Origin: Planctomycetales bacterium
GTDB taxonomy: Bacteria > Planctomycetota > Planctomycetia > Isosphaerales > Isosphaeraceae
NCBI GenBank assembly: GCA_027449865.1
Contig: DAIDKV010000161.1
Coordinates: 1-64,000, forward strand
Length of the DNA stretch: 64,000 nt
Direction of reading: 5' to 3'
Part shown: positions 1 to 9,318 of the stretch, one piece after another
Layout of the letters: each line of letters opens with the position of its first letter
Position numbering within the stretch: position 1 is the stretch's first letter
Notes under the pieces: model-generated
What the model was told of the DNA's origin: nothing
Seen by the model: the letters and a program-made list of their open reading frames with translations, nothing else
Database searches by the model: none
Position numbers and translations under genes: made by a program

Positions 1-78
1 CCGCCCATATGTCCGCCCATCGGCATCCCACCACCATAGCCGCCCATATGTCCGCCCATCGGCATCCCACCGCCATAG
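1..78. repeat. 39-bp tandem direct repeat, two copies
   Basis: Bases 1-39 and 40-78 are identical except for one base (CCACCATAG versus CCGCCATAG). The unit is 13 codons long, so copy-number change keeps the reading frame of the glycine-rich gene. The array may continue past the left edge. Confidence 0.85.
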
Positions 79-2153
79 CCAGGATGACCACCCATCATCC
101 CGTTCATCATCCCCGGATGGCTTCCCATGGGCATCCCGCCAGAGATTCCCGGATGTCCACCGCCCATCCCCCCCATCATCCCAGGATGCGCCGCTGGGCC
201 GACCCCCGGATGTCCACCGCCCATCCCCCCCATCATCCCAGGATGCGCCGCGCCGCCGGGATGCATCGCTGGGCCGCCCATGGTGCCGGGATGTCCGGCG
301 AGACCTGCTCCCGACGGTCCCATTCCACCCCGGTAAACCGAGGCCGCCGAACCGGCGTGCATCATCGAGCCCGCCCCCCCCGCGCCATGCTGGACCGCCA
401 TGTGCGTGGCCGTTCCTGGATGATGGGCCGTCACGCCGTTGAAGGACGTTCGACCAACTCGCGAGCCCGACGCCACCGCCGAAGCCTGCCGAAGCGATCC
501 GCCCGCCGTGTGAGCGGCCCCACCCCCAGCATGGTGGCCGAACGGATTGGCATAGGCGTGTGAAGCCGGAGGAGACGCCAGTCCGTGTCCCAATGCACCT
601 GAGTGTGCCAGGCTGGCCCTGTGCGCAGCCGTCCCGATAGTCCGATGGATGTTGGCGTTACGATTGATGTTGATATTGCGGTTGATATTGACGTTACGAT
701 TGATGTTGATATTGCGGTTGATGTTGACGTTTCGGTGGACGTAGCGATTGCCGAAGGGGTAATAGCCGCCTCCGAGAATGCCGGCTCCCAGGAAGGGATA
801 ATAAAATCCTCCATAGAATGGGAAGCCGAGTCCGAAAAATGGAGAGCCGAAACCTCCGAAACCAAATCCGTAGTAGGGGAGTCCGAAGCCGAGCCCGAGA
901 CCGAACCCGCCGAAGCCGTAACCCCCAAATCCTAGCCCGCCGAAGCCACCGTAGAACGGCAGACCACCGTAGGCGAGTCCGCCGTAGAACGGGAATCCAC
1001 CGAATCCAAAGCCGCCGTAGTAGGGATAGCCGAAACCGAAGCCCCCGTAGTAAGGGTAGCCCAGGCCAAGCCCAAATCCGCCACCGAGCAGGCCACAGCC
1101 GCCGTAGCCACCATAGCCGCCACCGTAGCCGCCATAACCACCGTAGCCGCCATAACCACCGCCGTAGCCCAGCCCATACTGGACTGGCGTTGCGTAGTAC
1201 GGATAGCCAGAGCCGCCGGACATGGGGTAATCGAGGTAGCCGTAATAGGGGCTCAGGCTGCCGTAATTGGCGTAACCATAGAAACGGCCATTTTCGTCGT
1301 AGAAGACGCCTGGATAGCCGTCGTACAGACTGTTCGGACGTCCGAACGCGCCGTTGAGCTGGCCGTAGAGCTCGGGCGAGATGGTTGAGTAGGGTTGATA
1401 CGTGAGTTCATCGGACGCCTTCGCCGTCTTCGCGATCTCAGCCGGGGCGAAGAGAGTGCCACGGTCCTCCAGGGTCCGATCCCAGTAACCATCCTGGAAG
1501 ACCCATCCCTCCGGCTGCTTGACCCACTGCGCCGGCACCCAGGACCATCCGGGCTGGGCCTTCGCCCAGAAGCCCTTCTTCCAGACGACGCCATCGCCAT
1601 CGGGGTAATACTGACCTGGGATGTAGAAGGTGTTGTCGGCTGGCGGCTGGCCTGGTTCGTCGTCGGGGCGGACCTGAGGCGGGCCGTCCTTCCGGTAGTC
1701 GAGACGGTCGGTCTTTCGCTCGCTCCAGAAGCCGGGTACGCGATACCATCCCCTGTCGTCGCGTTTCCAGTATCCGTTCACCCAAAAACGCCCGGGAGGC
1801 GGGACACGCCATGTGCCCGTCACCCAGAGGTAGGTGTCGCGTGAGGCGTCCCATTGCCAGTAGCCCTCGATCCACTCGGCCTGGAGGCTTGGCGGGTCGA
1901 CGGCTGGGCGCTCCGTGATTGGGGCCGGAGGTGTCTTGGCGACGTGGTCGGGCTCGAGATCTTTCCTCGGCGAGAGAAACGCCTCGTGCAATGGGCCGGA
2001 GGTCAAAGCCCGGACTGAAGGCGGCGGCAGGGGCGCGGGCGCGAGTGCCGGATCAGGCTCAGGCCCCGCCAGGACCCGTCCGGGCGCGATCCCAACCCCG
2101 AGGAAACCGAAAACCACCACGACACCGAGTCCGCGTGAGGAGAAGCGGTTCAT
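1..2153 (-). CDS. Secreted WXXGXW-repeat / glycine-tyrosine-rich protein, 3' end beyond the window
   Basis: One open frame of 717 codons runs from an ATG at 2153 to the left edge without a stop, so the C-terminus is missing. Residues 1-30 form a signal peptide (NRFSSRG, hydrophobic core, cleavage near LAG). Residues 93-225 carry aromatic repeats of the YXWGXW/WXXGXW kind (EWIEGYWQW, FWVNGYWKR, WYRVPGFW, WSWVPAQW, WVFQDGYW). From about residue 325 the chain is Gly/Tyr/Phe-rich (YGGYGG, YPYYGGFGFG), then Asn-rich (NINRN), then His/Gly/Met-rich (GHPGMMGG) to the edge. The role is unknown; a cell-surface or envelope structural protein is an inference. It lies 149 bp downstream of the BsuPI-like gene on the same strand. 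The many plus-strand open frames here are mirror images of its biased codons. Confidence 0.8.
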   Translation of the reverse strand, partial: MNRFSSRGLGVVVVFGFLGVGIAPGRVLAGPEPDPALAPAPLPPPSVRALTSGPLHEAFLSPRKDLEPDHVAKTPPAPITERPAVDPPSLQAEWIEGYWQWDASRDTYLWVTGTWRVPPPGRFWVNGYWKRDDRGWYRVPGFWSERKTDRLDYRKDGPPQVRPDDEPGQPPADNTFYIPGQYYPDGDGVVWKKGFWAKAQPGWSWVPAQWVKQPEGWVFQDGYWDRTLEDRGTLFAPAEIAKTAKASDELTYQPYSTISPELYGQLNGAFGRPNSLYDGYPGVFYDENGRFYGYANYGSLSPYYGYLDYPMSGGSGYPYYATPVQYGLGYGGGYGGYGGYGGYGGGYGGYGGCGLLGGGFGLGLGYPYYGGFGFGYPYYGGFGFGGFPFYGGLAYGGLPFYGGFGGLGFGGYGFGGFGLGLGFGLPYYGFGFGGFGSPFFGLGFPFYGGFYYPFLGAGILGGGYYPFGNRYVHRNVNINRNININRNVNINRNININRNANIHRTIGTAAHRASLAHSGALGHGLASPPASHAYANPFGHHAGGGAAHTAGGSLRQASAVASGSRVGRTSFNGVTAHHPGTATHMAVQHGAGGAGSMMHAGSAASVYRGGMGPSGAGLAGHPGTMGGPAMHPGGAAHPGMMGGMGGGHPGVGPAAHPGMMGGMGGGHPGISGGMPMGSHPGMMNGMMGGHPGYGGGMPMGGHMGGYGGGMPMGGHMG
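148..251. repeat. 47-bp perfect direct repeat, two copies at 57-bp spacing
   Basis: Bases 148-194 recur unchanged at 205-251. The 57-bp period is 19 codons and encodes repeated His/Pro/Gly/Met-rich peptide (GHPGMMGGMGGG) on the minus strand. It is an in-frame duplication inside the surface-protein gene. Confidence 0.8.
656..727. repeat. 36-bp tandem repeat encoding an Asn/Ile/Val/Arg-rich segment
   Basis: Two 36-bp units (656-691 and 692-727) differ at one base. On the minus strand each encodes 12 residues of the NINRN type, and degenerate half-copies flank the array. The period is a multiple of three, so expansion would be in frame. Confidence 0.8.
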
Positions 2154-2302
2154 CGCGACGACTCCGCCTGTCAGGCCCGAGCAACGGCCAACGGTCGACA
2201 CACCCTTCGATTAAGAGTACGCTTACCGCTCGCCGAAAGCACGAACCCTTTCGTCGTGATGTCCTCCTTTTTGTCGACACAATCGATCGATGATTCGGTC
2301 CG

Positions 2303-3214
2303 TCATGCTCGATGGTGGAGTCGACCGCCGACGACAAATATTGAGGAACCCGTGAAGCCCTCGGCCGAAGCAACGATCGTGTAGGTTCCAGGTCGAACGG
2401 GGAGACCTTTCGGATGCACCCGCCCGTTCCAGGTCGCCGTGTACGCGATTGTCTGGCCGGGCTGGATCGTGACGGAACCCACGCCCGAAACAACGCGGTT
2501 GTCCTGCCAGATCGTCCGCGATCCAACCTTGACGGCGAAGTCCTCCACCGAGTTGATCGGTAGTGTGACCGCCGAGGTTCCCTGGTTTTTGAGGCTCGCC
2601 GTGAAATGGACGCGATGGCCTTTTGGATAGCGAAGGCGGTCGGAGGTAACCCTCAAAACAATGGAGGAGAGATCACCGGTCTGGGTCGTGGTTGCGAATC
2701 CGGGCGGGACAGGGTTCGATGTCGGTGGTTGAGTTGGGGCCGGAGACGCAATGGGATTGATGGGCTCTGTGATCGGGCCGGCCGAGGATGAAGGAGTGGA
2801 GGCCGTCTCGCCTGCTCCGACCTTCACCGTGGTGGTTGCCTGCGGAGCCATCTGGTTGACGACCGTATATGTCCCGGCGGGAGGGGCCGAACCATCCTGA
2901 GCCTTGCCGTTCCAGGTGGCGGAAAGGGTGAGCGACTGGCCAGGCTGGAGTGTCTGAGCCGTGACGAACATCGGCTGAATTCCCGCGTTCGATTGCCAGA
3001 TCGTCCGACCGGCCTGCTGGACCTCGAATCCGTCGAGACTTGGCCCCTGGTCCACCGTTATCGGCTGCGAGGAATGATTGGTTTCCTGGAGAGTGAAAGT
3101 GACCGGCTGCCCCGGCGCGGCGACTGGGGCACTTGACGTAAGGGTGGTTGATAGGCCCGAGAGCAGGCTCCGGCCTTCAAGTCCCTCGATCTGCGGTCGT
3201 CGTCGGCTTTTCAT
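2303..3214 (-). CDS. Secreted protein with two BsuPI-like beta-sandwich domains
   Basis: 303 aa from the ATG at 3214; the frame is open for 28 codons upstream, but this start gives the N-terminus MKSRRRPQIEGLEGRSLLS, the basic-plus-LExRxLLS pattern typical of planctomycete exported proteins, and GAGG lies upstream. Residues 20-132 and 182-297 are two copies of the same fold, each with a TIWQ strand, a QPGQ turn and a WNG...P.GTYT hairpin, matching the BsuPI (intracellular proteinase inhibitor-like) family. A Pro/Thr/Ser-rich linker (135-180) separates them. The family name comes from a protease inhibitor, but no inhibitory activity can be inferred here; an extracellular binding role is more likely. 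It probably precedes the WXXGXW gene in one transcript. Confidence 0.75.
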   Translation of the reverse strand: MKSRRRPQIEGLEGRSLLSGLSTTLTSSAPVAAPGQPVTFTLQETNHSSQPITVDQGPSLDGFEVQQAGRTIWQSNAGIQPMFVTAQTLQPGQSLTLSATWNGKAQDGSAPPAGTYTVVNQMAPQATTTVKVGAGETASTPSSSAGPITEPINPIASPAPTQPPTSNPVPPGFATTTQTGDLSSIVLRVTSDRLRYPKGHRVHFTASLKNQGTSAVTLPINSVEDFAVKVGSRTIWQDNRVVSGVGSVTIQPGQTIAYTATWNGRVHPKGLPVRPGTYTIVASAEGFTGSSIFVVGGRLHHRA

Positions 3215-3488
3215 CGGATCGCTTTTCCTCACCGGACAGGCCGGTGCCGGGTCTTTAGGTCGCTCACTTCGACGAGGAAACGCCCGTTCGGCCGGCATTC
3301 ATAATCGCAATTCCCTTGCCAGACAATCCGAACCGCCTCGATCATGACCTTCCCCGGGTCACGAAGGCGTGCATCCAGGCGCCCGGTCTGCTTGCCGGAG
3401 GGCCGAGGATGGATTAAGATTCAGGAGGGAAACGGCGAGAATAGGCGTGGACCCGGCTGTTCGCCTGACGTGGCTTTGGGGGGCGGAG
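3215..3488. other. Divergent intergenic region
   Basis: The stretch separates the minus-strand BsuPI-like gene from the plus-strand FHA gene and should hold both promoters. I see no clear -35/-10 pair. An open frame continues leftward from the FHA gene to 3369, but its codons look non-coding. Confidence 0.4.
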
Positions 3489-4019
3489 ATGAAAGCGGAA
3501 CTCGTTCCGGAGAATGGTGATCCGCCGATTCCGGTCGTCCGGGATGTGACGGTGGTCGGGCGACGCGAATACTGCGACGTGGTGATCCCGAATCGAAGTC
3601 TTTCGAAGCGGCACTGCGTTCTGGTGAAAACGGACGGATTGCTGGTGATCCGCGACCTGGCGACGACGAACGGGACGAAGGTGAAGGGTCAAAAGATTCG
3701 ATGGGCCGCCTTGCTGCCGGACGATCGTATCAGTCTGGGGGCGTACAAGCTCCGTATCTACCTTGGGCCTGACGACATGCCGTCTCCGTCCGAGCAATAC
3801 CAGGCAAAAGCTCGGAACGGTGGTCGGAATGGATCGCGGCCAGAGACCGAGGGCGCAGGGGGCGGAACCTCGACGGGTCCGTGGCCGGCGGCGAAGGTAG
3901 AGGTGCCGGTCGGCTTCCCTGAGCCGTCGCGCAGTCTGGTTGCCTCACCTCCTGTCATCGACGATTTTCAGTTCGAAATCCTCGACGACGAGGAAGACGA
4001 GATCATCGAGCTACCCTGA
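3489..4019 (+). CDS. FHA-domain protein
   Basis: 176 aa from the ATG at 3489, directly after a GGGGGGCGGAG purine run. Residues 1-92 form one forkhead-associated domain with its signature residues: GRR at 24-26, S37..SKRH at 39-42, and TTNGTKV at 59-65. FHA domains bind phosphothreonine peptides. Residues 95-160 are a Pro/Gly/Ser-rich linker and the C-terminus is acidic (ILDDEEDEIIELP). There is no membrane segment, so it is cytosolic. The partner kinase is not in this window. A second FHA protein lies at 20729-21316. The function beyond phosphopeptide binding is unknown. Confidence 0.85.
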   Translation: MKAELVPENGDPPIPVVRDVTVVGRREYCDVVIPNRSLSKRHCVLVKTDGLLVIRDLATTNGTKVKGQKIRWAALLPDDRISLGAYKLRIYLGPDDMPSPSEQYQAKARNGGRNGSRPETEGAGGGTSTGPWPAAKVEVPVGFPEPSRSLVASPPVIDDFQFEILDDEEDEIIELP

Positions 4020-4061
4020 ACGCCTGAACGGGATCGCTCTTTGAAGGGTTCCTTGGGCCAG

Positions 4062-4122
4062 GGGAGAGGAAAAGAGAGCGAGGCGACGCCGACGGCGGGA
4101 TAACCCGTCCGGCGCCGCCTCG
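4062..4122 (-). terminator. Hairpin terminator downstream of csrA
   Basis: Bases 4079-4122 form a GC-rich stem-loop (CGAGGCGaCGCCG pairs with CGGCGcCGCCTCG, with one bulge). Read on the minus strand it is followed by a T-rich run (CTCTCTTTTCC). It starts about 85 bp after the csrA stop, so it would end the fliW-csrA transcript. Confidence 0.55.
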
Positions 4123-4207
4123 TCGGGAGCAGATTCGTCGGCCGGCCCAGTCGGTCGGTCGGCCCCGAGGTGCGGTGGGGCCGGTACGGACGGGGCCGAG
4201 GGTCGGT

Positions 4208-4474
4208 TCAGTTCGGCTCGGGGCGAGACCGGCGCACCTCGCGGCGTAGCGGCTGATTCAGTCGCTCGATTTGCCGAGCGTCCTGAGGTTCCAGCCGACT
4301 CGCCTGGCGATTCTCGCGCTGGATGGCCTCATACACCTCTTGTCGGTGCACGGAGATCTCGATCGGGGCCGCGATCCCCAGTCGAACCTTATCTCCCCGA
4401 ATGTCCACCACGGTGATGACGATATCATCGCCAATGATGATACTTTCGTCGCGGTGTCGGGACAGGACCAGCAT
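4208..4474 (-). CDS. csrA: CsrA carbon storage regulator, next to fliW
   Basis: 88 aa; starts MLVLSRHRDESIIIGDDI and continues with VRLGIAAP and a basic/acidic C-terminal tail about 25 residues longer than E. coli CsrA (61 aa). CsrA dimers bind GGA motifs in mRNA leaders and block or alter translation. The ATG at 4474 follows an excellent AGGAGGAAGGAG ribosome site. The gene is 131 bp downstream of fliW on the same strand, the classical arrangement in which the FliW protein binds and antagonises CsrA to couple flagellin level to flagellin translation. A second, shorter CsrA is encoded at 34181-34378. Confidence 0.95.
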   Translation of the reverse strand: MLVLSRHRDESIIIGDDIVITVVDIRGDKVRLGIAAPIEISVHRQEVYEAIQRENRQASRLEPQDARQIERLNQPLRREVRRSRPEPN

Positions 4475-4605
4475 CGTTTACGGCTCCTTCCTCCTGCCAG
4501 CGCGGCCCGCGACCATCCCTGATCACGCTGCCCACGCCCTCGGTGACCACGACGGAGCTGGGGGTGTCACGTCGTCATGGATACTACGAAGAGAGGCGGC
4601 CCGGA

Positions 4606-5079
4606 TCAGGCGGTCGCGCGGAGCGCGGCGGGCCCGGGCAGCAGGTTGGGGGCGGCGTGGGCCGCTTCGAGGGGGAAACGGACCGGATATCGGCTGCTGG
4701 TGAGGACGAGTTGCCGTCCCAGGCGCCGGACCGGGTTGAAGACCAGAGGCCCTTGCAAATTGACAGTCAGTCCACCGCCGTCAGCCCGGTTGAGGATGAC
4801 GTAGATCAGGGCCGATCGTTCGTCGTCCAGTTCGAGAGCGGAGCGGTCTCCCTGTCGGATCTCGACGCGGTAATCGCCCACGGCCATCGGCGGAGCGATC
4901 AGCGCGAAGGCGAGTTCGGGCGCGGTGAGGCTCTGCAACCAGGAGAGGCCCATCACGACCGGATCGGGCAGAAGGACATAGTGAATGAACGAGTGGAAGC
5001 CCAGCAGTCCTTCCGGTATCGTGATGACGTCCGTCTCGCAGGCCTGGATCAGCCCGAAGCGGGTCGTAAGGATGTTCAC
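4606..5079 (-). CDS. fliW: FliW flagellar assembly factor
   Basis: 158 aa from a GTG at 5079 that follows CAAGGAGGTAACCAGGAA, a near-perfect Shine-Dalgarno sequence; the frame extends farther upstream but looks non-coding there. Features match FliW: TTRFG near the start, ITIPEGLLGF, FALIAP, a YVILN core strand and NLQGPLVFNP. FliW binds both flagellin and CsrA; when flagellin is exported, FliW is freed and sequesters CsrA by an allosteric mechanism. The length fits the family (about 150 aa). The C-terminus is extended by an Ala/Pro-rich tail. Confidence 0.93.
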   Translation of the reverse strand: MNILTTRFGLIQACETDVITIPEGLLGFHSFIHYVLLPDPVVMGLSWLQSLTAPELAFALIAPPMAVGDYRVEIRQGDRSALELDDERSALIYVILNRADGGGLTVNLQGPLVFNPVRRLGRQLVLTSSRYPVRFPLEAAHAAPNLLPGPAALRATA

Positions 5080-6894
<1,815 letters not shown>

Positions 6895-6921
6895 AACGCG
6901 TGAACCTGCCTCTCCGGGACT

Positions 6922-8088
6922 TCACTGGGCCGGGTTCATCGCCATCAGGAGCGAGCGAACCCGGCTCTCGAAGCTCTTATCAGCCTCCAGGACACGACGA
7001 AAATCCGGCTCGCTCAGGACGTAAAGCTCCATCTCCGTCTTGGCAGAAACCGTTTGCTCGACGAGACGGCCGAAGAACGACGTGATCCGCCCGAAGCCCT
7101 CGCCGTAATAGAGCTCGTCCTGATAGTGACCTTCCCTGCTCGCGACAGCGACGCCGGACCCGATCAGGTAGTATCGATCACCGGGCTCGCCCTCGCGCAC
7201 AATCGTCTGGCCCGCTTCCCGGGTCTCGACGGTCATGACATTGGCGATTCGGGTGAGCGTCGCCTCGCTCAGACCCTTCAAGATCTCCGACTGTGCCAGC
7301 GCGCGGGCAATCCGAACGGCCGTCCGCGTCATCGTGTTGGCGACGATCCGCCCGCCAATCATGTTGACGACCCGGTCGGCGTGGTCGATCACGCGCTGAT
7401 CGTGTGTGACGATGAGAACCGTCGTACGGGCAGGACCGTCGGCAAGCTGGCGGAGAAGTTCCAGAACAACCCTTCCCGATTCGGCGTCGAGCGCCGCGGT
7501 CGGTTCGTCGGCCAGCACCAGCCCCGGGGAATTGACGAGAGCCCGAGCAATCGCGACGCGTTGACGCTGCCCTCCCGAAAGCTGCGCGGGAAGGTGGTCG
7601 AGCCGTTCACTCAGGCCGAGCCTTCCGAGGAGCCCAGCGCAGCGGTCGTTCATCTCGCGGATCGACCCACGCTTCAAGGCGGTCGCCATCCGGACGTTCT
7701 CCATCGCGGTTAGCGACGTGAACAGGTTGTGGCTTTGAAAGATGAACCCGATGTTCGTCCGGAGCGCCACGGCATCGGCCTCTCCAAGAGCACCGACGTC
7801 GCGTCCCATCACCGAGATCCGTCCGTGCTGGATTCTCCTCAGGGCCCCGATCAGAGTCAAAAGCGTGGTTTTTCCAGACCCTGACGGACCGGTCATGATG
7901 ACGACTTCACCTCGGCCGATCTGGAGCGAATTGTCGAAGAGAACCTGTGTGCGTGCGTCTCCCTCACCAAACCAGTAGCTAACCTCCTCGGCCGCGATCG
8001 CCAGGTCCTTGACGATAGGCCGGGCGACGGCCAGGTTGGTCTGTGTGGGCTCGGGGCCCTGGTCATGCGATTCGGCCGCGTCGCTCAT
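6922..8088 (-). CDS. ABC transporter ATPase (DevA/MacB-like) fused to a cyclic-nucleotide-binding domain
   Basis: 388 aa from the ATG at 8088 (GGAAGG upstream); a GTG six codons earlier is possible. Residues 34-255 form a LolD/MacB/DevA-type ATPase: Walker A GPSGSGKT at 67-74, Q-loop FIFQSHN, signature LSGGQ at 170-174, Walker B LVLADEP at 190-196, and a switch His in VTHD. Residues 266-380 are a Crp-like cNMP-binding beta-roll (LKGLSEATL, VREGEPGDRYYLIGSG, YYGEGFGRITSFFGRL). It is the last gene of a minus-strand run with two permeases, a membrane-fusion protein and a histidine kinase. The fusion suggests the pump is gated by a cyclic nucleotide or a similar ligand, which is an inference. Confidence 0.9.
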   Translation of the reverse strand: MSDAAESHDQGPEPTQTNLAVARPIVKDLAIAAEEVSYWFGEGDARTQVLFDNSLQIGRGEVVIMTGPSGSGKTTLLTLIGALRRIQHGRISVMGRDVGALGEADAVALRTNIGFIFQSHNLFTSLTAMENVRMATALKRGSIREMNDRCAGLLGRLGLSERLDHLPAQLSGGQRQRVAIARALVNSPGLVLADEPTAALDAESGRVVLELLRQLADGPARTTVLIVTHDQRVIDHADRVVNMIGGRIVANTMTRTAVRIARALAQSEILKGLSEATLTRIANVMTVETREAGQTIVREGEPGDRYYLIGSGVAVASREGHYQDELYYGEGFGRITSFFGRLVEQTVSAKTEMELYVLSEPDFRRVLEADKSFESRVRSLLMAMNPAQ

Positions 8089-8127
8089 GGATCGCCTTCC
8101 AGACACGGGAAATTCGGTGGGCCTTGC

Positions 8128-9318
8128 TCATTGAAAAAGCTGGGCTGGGTCGGCGGAGGCAAGACGGCGAGCGGCGAAGGTACCCGAGACGACGCACATC
8201 AGGACCGTTAACCCGAGAATCCCGAGGGCCTCGGCGGGACTCAGATCCATGGGTAATCCGGTCGAATTGTGCACGAGCCGGAAGAGTCCAAGGCTCACGA
8301 TCAGGCCGCAGGCATACCCGAGCATCGCCAGGTAAACCGACTGCGCCACCACGATTCGGAAGAGCCGGAGATCCGAATATCCCATCGCCTTGAGAGTGGC
8401 AAACTCGGCGAGTCGCTCGCTGATGTCCGAAAAGAGTACCTGATAACAGATCGCAAGCCCAACGATAAAACCCATCACCACGCCAATCGTGAAAACCGTT
8501 CCGATCGGCGCGACGTGATCCCAGAAGCCCTGCTCGCGGTCGATGAGACCGCGTTTCGTCAGAACGCGCACGTCGGGAGGGAGGCCCGCGCGCATCTTGT
8601 CACGAACGCGGTCAGCGTCGACTCCCGGCCGGAGCCGAATCAGCCCGACCGTGACGCGGTCGTCCCCCGCAGTCAGGCCTCGACGGTCGGGAAGGATTCG
8701 AGCGAGGCCCGCCTCACTCATCACCAGCGTTCCATCGCTCTGATAGTCGGCCCCCAGATCGAAGTTCGAGGAGATCCGAACCGTCTTTCCCGAGAGCTCC
8801 GAGGTCGTGCCTGGTCCCAGAGGCCCGAGTCGATCCGAACGCGAGCGGCGGTCGGCCATCGCGACCCCTGGTCGGGCCCATTGCCGACGCTCGCTCACGA
8901 TCGCAGGCAGGTTGATGGCGTCGGAGTCTGGCGGATACGCGACCACGCGGATCGGCCGCGGGAGCCCATCCTTGATGTTCCGCCAGAACGTTCGCCGGGT
9001 CTCGATAGAAACAGGCACGGCACTCTCGACCCCTTGATAGGACCGTGCCTGCTCCAGCCTGCGCCTGGGAAAGTCGTAGGGGACGGAGAGTGTGTAGAGC
9101 GTCCGGCTGACGATCATCAGATCGCCGTCAAGGTGGCGGATCAGTCCAACCATGCTCTCCAGAAGCGACCGCTGGAACCCGCGCTCCATGAACATCAGAG
9201 TCACCGCGAACGCGGTTCCTGCCACCGACGCCAGGAGTCGCAGGCGATTCTCAGTGAGGTTGCGCCAGGCGAGCGGGACGCGGTGTGGCGGGTCGGCAGT
9301 TGGGGGAACCGCTCTCAT
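8128..9318 (-). CDS. ABC transporter permease, DevC/FtsX-like (copy 1)
   Basis: 396 aa with the FtsX/MacB/DevC layout: one membrane helix near residues 27-46, a large extracytoplasmic domain (about 50-265) and three C-terminal helices (about 270-294, 325-347, 362-384). The conserved cytoplasmic motif ERLAEFATLKAMGYS lies between helices 2 and 3. Its ATG overlaps the kinase stop as ATGA, implying translational coupling. The ATPase follows 39 bp later. The other DevC-like permease at 11794-13053 is homologous (DHLAEYATLKAMGHS), so the pump may be a heterodimer. Confidence 0.88.
   Translation of the reverse strand: MRAVPPTADPPHRVPLAWRNLTENRLRLLASVAGTAFAVTLMFMERGFQRSLLESMVGLIRHLDGDLMIVSRTLYTLSVPYDFPRRRLEQARSYQGVESAVPVSIETRRTFWRNIKDGLPRPIRVVAYPPDSDAINLPAIVSERRQWARPGVAMADRRSRSDRLGPLGPGTTSELSGKTVRISSNFDLGADYQSDGTLVMSEAGLARILPDRRGLTAGDDRVTVGLIRLRPGVDADRVRDKMRAGLPPDVRVLTKRGLIDREQGFWDHVAPIGTVFTIGVVMGFIVGLAICYQVLFSDISERLAEFATLKAMGYSDLRLFRIVVAQSVYLAMLGYACGLIVSLGLFRLVHNSTGLPMDLSPAEALGILGLTVLMCVVSGTFAARRLASADPAQLFQ

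Noticed and set aside
9-563. Plus-strand frame of 184 codons at the left edge
   Set aside because: Low-complexity His/Pro/Arg mirror image of the glycine-rich minus-strand gene.
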